Source: Paguma larvata
Taxonomy: Eukaryota; Chordata; Mammalia; Carnivora; Viverridae
Reading direction: 5' to 3'
Assembly (NCBI GenBank): GCA_030068075.1
Contig: CM057839.1
Span: forward strand, 19,075,167-19,139,166
DNA length: 64,000 nucleotides
Shown here: positions 60,226 to 64,000 of the stretch, in pieces
How positions within the stretch are numbered: position 1 is the stretch's first letter
How the letters are laid out: every line of letters starts with the position of its first letter
Notes under the pieces: generated by a model
What the model was told of the DNA's origin: nothing
What the model saw: the letters and a program-made list of their open reading frames with translations, nothing else
The model's database searches: none
Made by a program: the position numbers and the translations under genes

Positions 60226-61785
60226 ATGATATACAGAGATACATAGATATAAATTAAATATAGCTCTCTCTCTCCTTCTCACTGTTTTTCCTTCTACACT
60301 CTGGTCAATCTAACTATATGTGAGGGCTTCTCATTCATTCCCTGGGTTAATAAATATGATGATTGGAGCTAATTGACTCTGGCTGGTCTACCTCGGGATA
60401 GAGATTTTAAGGAATATTCCCAAGCAGCTGCCGAAACTCCTTTTGTTTCGGGGAACTTCCCTGTCCTCTCTGGCCCAACATAGACTACCTAATTCCACTA
60501 GTGGAAAACAAAGAAAACAAAACAAAGAATTCAAAACAAAAGAAAATAAAATTCGGTGATCTGCTCATCTATCTGAGCTTATGTATTTTAGGACCATGTG
60601 AAACTTTTTTCTCTGCCCGCTGCACCCATTCTGTCCTCCCGTTTCTATTCTTCAGCAAATAATTCCTCTTTAAACCATAAATCTCTTCACTGGTTCCACA
60701 GAAAAAATTAACAGTAAACTTTTAAGGGGACATAGATAAAATATTAAGATATGTATGTCTTTTAAATCTTAAATTTTATTCTACGAAGGTTGAGATAAAT
60801 GGGATTTTAAAAGTACACTGGCATAAGGTTGAAATTCCGCTTTTCTCTCTGTTCAAAACGCAAAGGTTTCTTGGACTACTCTGCTCTTGATAAGACAGTA
60901 TAAACAGAGGTTTTTCTCTTTTGTCTATAGAAAAAACCAAGGCTTTAGATTTCATCTTTATCAGGTCTTTAATTGCTTAGTGAAAACTTCTCAATGTTAA
61001 AGGAGCTAAGTTTTACTAACAACTATACGATGTTATACATTGGCCTTTAGGATCTTTTACTGCTACCTTGGTTAAATAAATAAAGTTTTAAGATTTATAG
61101 TGATCTGTATTTAGGACATGCTTTATAATAACTTCCTGAGGTTTTAACAAACTTCCCAGGATTTAAATAGTAAATGAAACATATTTGGTGTTTAAATAAA
61201 TTTAAGTTTGATGGATGTCTTTAAAGTTATCAGCATTAAATATAAAACTTTATTCTACTAAGGCTTACTGAAGGTCAAACAAGCTCATGTTGTCTCTTCC
61301 AATTTGTTAGCGAAAGGAAGCCTGAAAATAATGGTTAACTTTGCCTCATAGTTTTCATGGGTAAATGTTAAGACAGTTTTCAAAGTCCTTGGTAATTGAA
61401 AGTGTTAAAAGTTTGGCTGGCATGAGAACTTGAGATTGAATTCATTGGCTATCTAATAAGATAAGAAACTAAAGCACTAATTACTAAGTGTAGGTTTGTG
61501 CTTTGGACTTGTTGCAAAAAACTAAGAATATTTGGAACTATGAAAAAACATGCGTTGTGCTTAATGGATTCATAAGTTTGCCATCTAACAAATTCTAATA
61601 TAACAGAGTTCACAATTGGTTACTACTTAAGTTCTCACTGGAGACTAAGGTTTCTAGCAGTTAAAGCTCTATGAAATATTCTTAAGACTGATGAAAGTAA
61701 ACCACTCTGAACTGATTAAAAATATATGACAGGTTTATTTCCGAACACAGAAACTACAATAACTTTTCACAAAACGGAAATGTCT
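60226..61785 (+). other. ERV-internal AT-rich segment without identifiable retroviral genes
   Basis: About 1.6 kb between gag and RNase H, where capsid, nucleocapsid, protease and reverse transcriptase would normally sit (about 4 kb in an intact element). It is AT-rich, has no open frame of 60 codons and no RT active-site motif that I can see. A (GATA/ATAG)-like run and a CT run occur near 60225-60280. A short frame near 60390-60480 (RDFKEYSQAAAETPF) may be a retroviral scrap. Either it is pol decayed beyond recognition, or non-viral sequence replaced the coding region. Confidence 0.55.
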
Positions 61786-62345
61786 AAATTCTCTTTCAGC
61801 TTCAGGTTGTGCTTTTAAACAGGCATTTGCCTTTTTTCATAGCTCATATATGTGCTCACTCTCATTTGCCTGGACCGTTGACCTTTAAGAATAAACTGGC
61901 AAACAAACTTACTCCAACATTAGTTTAATAAGATAAAATTTCTCAGGCTATAAAATCACATGCCTTACATCATAATTCTAAGGTATTAAAACTGCAATTT
62001 GACATTACTAGAAAGCAGTCTCGTCAAATTTTTTAAAATTGCAAAACTTGTCCCACTTCTTTTCAAAACAGCAGTGTTTAGGGAGTTAACCCTCAAGGAC
62101 TACAGCCAAACGGGTTGTGGCAGATGGACGTCACTCATATCAGTTCCTTGGAAAATTAGCTTATATTCATGTTACTGTGGATACTCATTCTCATGTCATC
62201 ATTGCCACAGCACAAACAGGGGAAGCCTTTAAGGATGTTTCTCGACATCTATTTGTTTTTCCTACTTGGGAATCCCCAAAGCCTTAAAAACTGACAATGG
62301 CCCTCCTTATACATGAGCCGCCTTCAAAATGTTTAATAGGATGTA
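61786..62345 (+). pseudogene. pol: RNase H end and integrase first half, broken
   Basis: Frame 0 reads an RNase H C-terminal segment (FFIAHICAHSHLPGP, about 61830-61880), then the integrase zinc domain: His at 61959 and 61971 or adjacent, Cys codons at 62040-62042 and 62049-62051 in CxxC spacing. In-frame stops lie at about 61925 and 62031. The catalytic core follows: QMDVTHI with the first Asp at 62127-62129, then the TDNGPPYT segment with the second Asp at 62293-62295 in another frame. Homology ends at about 62345, before the expected catalytic Glu. Integrase inserts viral DNA into host DNA using the D,D-35-E triad; this copy cannot. Confidence 0.85.
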
Positions 62346-62585
62346 ATATTAACCTGGGGTCAAGGGTATGCTTAAGTTTTTTCCAGAGTCCTGACTCCTT
62401 GCTGTGGATTCTGGAGCGCCTAGTCCAGCCCTATGTGGAATCCTCCGTGCCTCCACCACCAAACAAGATTCACCTTCCTCCATTCCGCTACCAGCCACTG
62501 AGCCGCTGCCTGATAAGTACAACCCAGGCCCGCAGGACACTAACATCACCCACACCGGGACCTAGATGCTGCTGCTTGCCTGGTC
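62346..62585 (+). other. Unassigned segment, Pro/Ser-rich in one frame
   Basis: Between integrase and env remnants. One frame is open from about 62395 to 62562 and is rich in proline, serine and threonine (for example STTKQDSPSSIPLPATEPL). This could be a Gag or Env proline-rich linker or unrelated sequence. It is not assignable by eye. Confidence 0.45.
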
Positions 62586-62896
62586 ACATTGACTCAACCA
62601 GCGAAACTGACACCTTATAATATTCAAACTTGTGTACAAACACCTTATACAATTCTTATCTCCGCTACCACACAGGGTGTGCTTTATGTTGTCCTGACTG
62701 CAAATAGATGTTATTCTGTTACCTATTTTGCTTGTACTTTGACAGATTATATATCTCCAAACATTAATATAAAACCATAATAATTGTTAGGCAACCCCCT
62801 TATGTTATACTTCCTGTTAAATCTAACTCATATCCCTGGTATGATAATTATGGTTTACAAGTCATCCTGGAGATCAGTAATACTCTCATGTGACCT
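62586..62896 (+). pseudogene. env: Late surface (SU) envelope remnant
   Basis: Frame 0 is open 62589-62780 and has two Cys-containing blocks (TPYNIQTCVQTPYTI, NRCYSVTYFACTLTDYI) typical of a betaretroviral SU C-terminal half. Two TAA stops at about 62778-62783 are followed by another readable stretch up to about 62900 in the same frame. SU binds the host receptor; only a late part is left here. The jump to TM requires a frame change near 62900. Confidence 0.7.
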
Positions 62897-63539
62897 AAAA
62901 TATTTATTGGAGACTTGATTTTGGGTAGAACTGCTCTAATTGCTATTATAGGTTCTATGGCCGTTTCTGCTATTGCTCGGGCACAAGAGGTACACACTGC
63001 CCAATTTACTAATGAGCTATCCAAGGATGTTACTATAACATTAACCTCTCAAAACATTATTGATCAAAAATTAAATGATAAAGGTAATGTTTTAGAAAAG
63101 GCTATTCTGTCTGTGGGACAGAAAATACTCACCTCGAAAGTTCAGCCCTCCTTGAGATGTCATTCTAATTTTAAATGGGTTTGTATTACTCCTTTGCATT
63201 TTAATGAAACTGAACACTCTTGGGATAAAATACAAAAACACATACTGGGGGTCTAAAATTGTTCTGATATAAGTCTTGACTTGTCAAAGCTTCATCAGCC
63301 AATAACTGATATTGACAAAGCTCGAGAAGAGTTTAATGCTGATGATATTGCCACCAATTTGTATAATAATTTGTCTGACTTTGTGTACCACTCTTTTGTT
63401 TCTATGATGCTTGACATTGGAGTCTCCATTTTAATGTTGATTATTATTTTGCTACTTCTACCGGTGATCTTTAAAGTGCTGAGTCACAGCAGAGAATCTC
63501 TTTCAGTAGAAATCAGAACCTTTGCCTTGAATAATAAAC
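62897..63539 (+). pseudogene. env: Transmembrane (TM) envelope remnant
   Basis: One frame covers this from about 62900 to the junction, with a single in-frame TAA at 63254-63256. Order of features: a hydrophobic fusion-peptide-like stretch (LIAIIGSMAVSAIA), a heptad-like region with NIIDQKLNDKGNVLEKAI, a two-cysteine loop (CHSNFKWVC), a possible N-glycosylation site (NETE), a second helical region, a strong membrane span at about 63419-63482 (GVSILMLIIILLLLPVIF) and a short basic tail. TM fuses viral and cell membranes; the stop and the missing SU make this copy defective. The frame runs on past the junction to 63580 into sequence that is really integrase. Confidence 0.82.
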
Positions 63540-63549
63540 AAAGGGGGAG
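63540..63549 (+). other. Purine tract at the env-integrase junction
   Basis: AAAGGGGGAG directly follows the TM coding remnant and is where integrase homology begins (Lys codon AAG at 63541-63543 in frame 1). It is the sort of run that primes plus-strand DNA at the 3' end of a provirus (polypurine tract), but no LTR follows it. Confidence 0.7.
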
Positions 63550-63883
63550 CTATACCCTCTTGCTCCACAGAACTACTTAAACCATGCACTCTTTAAATTT
63601 TTTGACTTTGGATGCTCAGGGGAAGAGCGCCACTGAGAGATTCTGGCATTGTTCCACTAAAAACACCTATGCCCAGGTGAAATGGAAAGACCCATTGACC
63701 AGCACCTGGCACGGGCCAGATCCAGTCCTCATCTGGGGACGAGGACATGTTTGTGTTTTTCCCCAGGACTCACCCGGGCCTCAGTGGTTGCCGGAAAGAT
63801 TGGTGAGACATGCTACTCCTATGGATCCTGCTGGGGAGCCTAACCCCGACCTGCGGCCAGATGTACTGGGCCTATGTTCCTGA
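63541..63883 (+). pseudogene. pol: Integrase C-terminal segment, out of order
   Basis: Reads KGELYPLAPQNYLNHALF in frame 1, then a frameshift near 63594 moves to frame 2, open to a stop at 63881-63883. The second part carries NFLTLDAQGKSATERFW and VKWKDPLT...GPDPVLIWGRGHVCVF, the DNA-binding C-terminal domain pattern of betaretroviral integrases, with a proline-rich tail. This is the part missing after 62345. It lies downstream of TM instead of upstream of env. Its last 74 bases overlap the start of the env frame, as in complete betaretroviruses. Confidence 0.88.
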
Positions 63884-64000
63884 CCCCCCTGTGTTGCATC
63901 CGGTAGATTGGAATTCACCACAAGTCCAGATTTACTCCAATGACTCAGATACTTTAGGGGATCCTGTGGCGTCTGTGGACAATGCTAGCCAGCAGACAAT
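63810..64000 (+). CDS. env: Env ORF start, signal peptide and early SU, open at window end
   Basis: Frame 0 ATG at 63810 opens 63 codons to the window edge with no stop. The first residues (MLLLWILLGSLTPTCG) have the hydrophobic core of a short signal peptide. The downstream text (MYWAYVPDPP and a Val-Asp-Trp motif) fits an early betaretroviral SU. An upstream TGA at 63804-63806 blocks extension, so this ATG is the natural start. Longer leaders exist in the group, so a start in another exon is possible. The frame overlaps integrase by 74 bases. Whether it stays open, or is joined to a full SU-TM, lies outside the window. Confidence 0.7.
   Translation, partial: MLLLWILLGSLTPTCGQMYWAYVPDPPVLHPVDWNSPQVQIYSNDSDTLGDPVASVDNASQQT

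Larger units (their letters stand above)
59055..64000 (+). mobile_element. Endogenous betaretrovirus-like provirus (class II ERV), rearranged, runs off the window
   Basis: Evidence for the class: a 5' LTR with TG...CA ends, a Lys3-type primer binding site, a gag frame with the betaretroviral matrix pattern, RNase H/integrase remnants with HHCC and D,D residues, and a transmembrane envelope remnant. The layout is LTR, gag 5' part, about 1.6 kb unassigned, RNase H-integrase, unassigned 240 bp, late surface env, transmembrane env, then the final third of integrase and the start of env again. Protease, reverse transcriptase and most of gag are not identifiable. Stops and frameshifts break pol and env, so the element is defective. 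The 3' LTR is not in the window. Confidence 0.88.

Noticed and set aside
63281..63580. Continuous frame running from TM env into downstream sequence, as a fusion protein
   Set aside because: The last dozen or so codons after 63540 are an out-of-frame reading of integrase sequence; the join is a rearrangement and not a designed fusion, and a stop upstream at 63254 separates it from the rest of TM.
59055..64000. Possibility that this is an intact or infectious provirus
   Set aside because: Most of gag, protease and RT are missing, integrase is split and misses its catalytic Glu region, and SU/TM is broken by stops and a frame change.

Overview
The window reads as intergenic or intronic nuclear DNA of a carnivore, most likely a cat-family species. 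The main evidence is at least 18 copies of the tRNA-derived CAN-SINE in its felid form: a head like GGGGCACCTGGGTGGCTCAG, a CT-rich middle ending in CTGCCCCTCC, and a tail like CTCAAAAATAAACATTAAAA. LINE-1 3' ends of carnivore type, old MIR, L2, MER20 and MER5-like relics and a Tigger DNA transposon fit a placental mammal. I found no host protein-coding exon, tRNA, rRNA, CRISPR array or bacterial-type operon. Nearly all open frames are chance frames, microsatellite frames or fragments of transposon proteins. Repeat names rest on recognition by eye; boundaries are good to about 10-30 bases unless a target-site duplication (TSD) is given.

Layout. 0-3.2 kb: five SINEs and GA and TA microsatellites in unique AT-rich DNA. 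3.2-5.8 kb: an L1 3' half with one SINE inside it. 5.8-10.4 kb: unique or very old DNA, an ancient L1 relic with a 71-bp tandem duplication, an older SINE and an old unassigned repeat. 10.4-15.7 kb: an old L1 with its 5' region joined directly to mid-ORF2 and carrying five SINEs, all in the L1's orientation. 15.7-18.0 kb: unique. 18.0-22.6 kb: an L1 split near its reverse-transcriptase active site by a Tigger transposon, which itself carries a SINE, followed by about 470 bp of LTR-like DNA. 22.6-33.2 kb: mostly unique, with MIR, L1M, L2 and SINE relics. 33.2-34.2 kb: a young 5'-truncated L1 inserted inside a SINE. 34.2-58.9 kb: a gene-poor stretch with scattered SINEs, two or three L1 3' ends, MIRs, MER20 and long microsatellites.

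The most interesting part is 59.05-64.0 kb (the window end): a betaretrovirus-like endogenous retrovirus (ERV) inserted into the 5' end of a SINE. It has a candidate 421-bp 5' LTR whose U3 begins with three tandem 26-bp units, a tRNA-Lys3-type primer binding site, a splice donor, and an uninterrupted 210-codon gag 5' ORF. About 1.6 kb of AT-rich sequence follows with no retroviral frame I can identify. Then come broken RNase H/integrase and envelope remnants. The order is abnormal: first half of integrase, then late surface and transmembrane envelope, then the last part of integrase and the first part of envelope. The join lies at a purine run (AAAGGGGGAG) that resembles a polypurine tract. 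A 63-codon env frame with a signal-peptide-like start is still open at the window edge. Nothing here indicates a functional virus: pol is largely missing and the envelope is split by stops and frameshifts.
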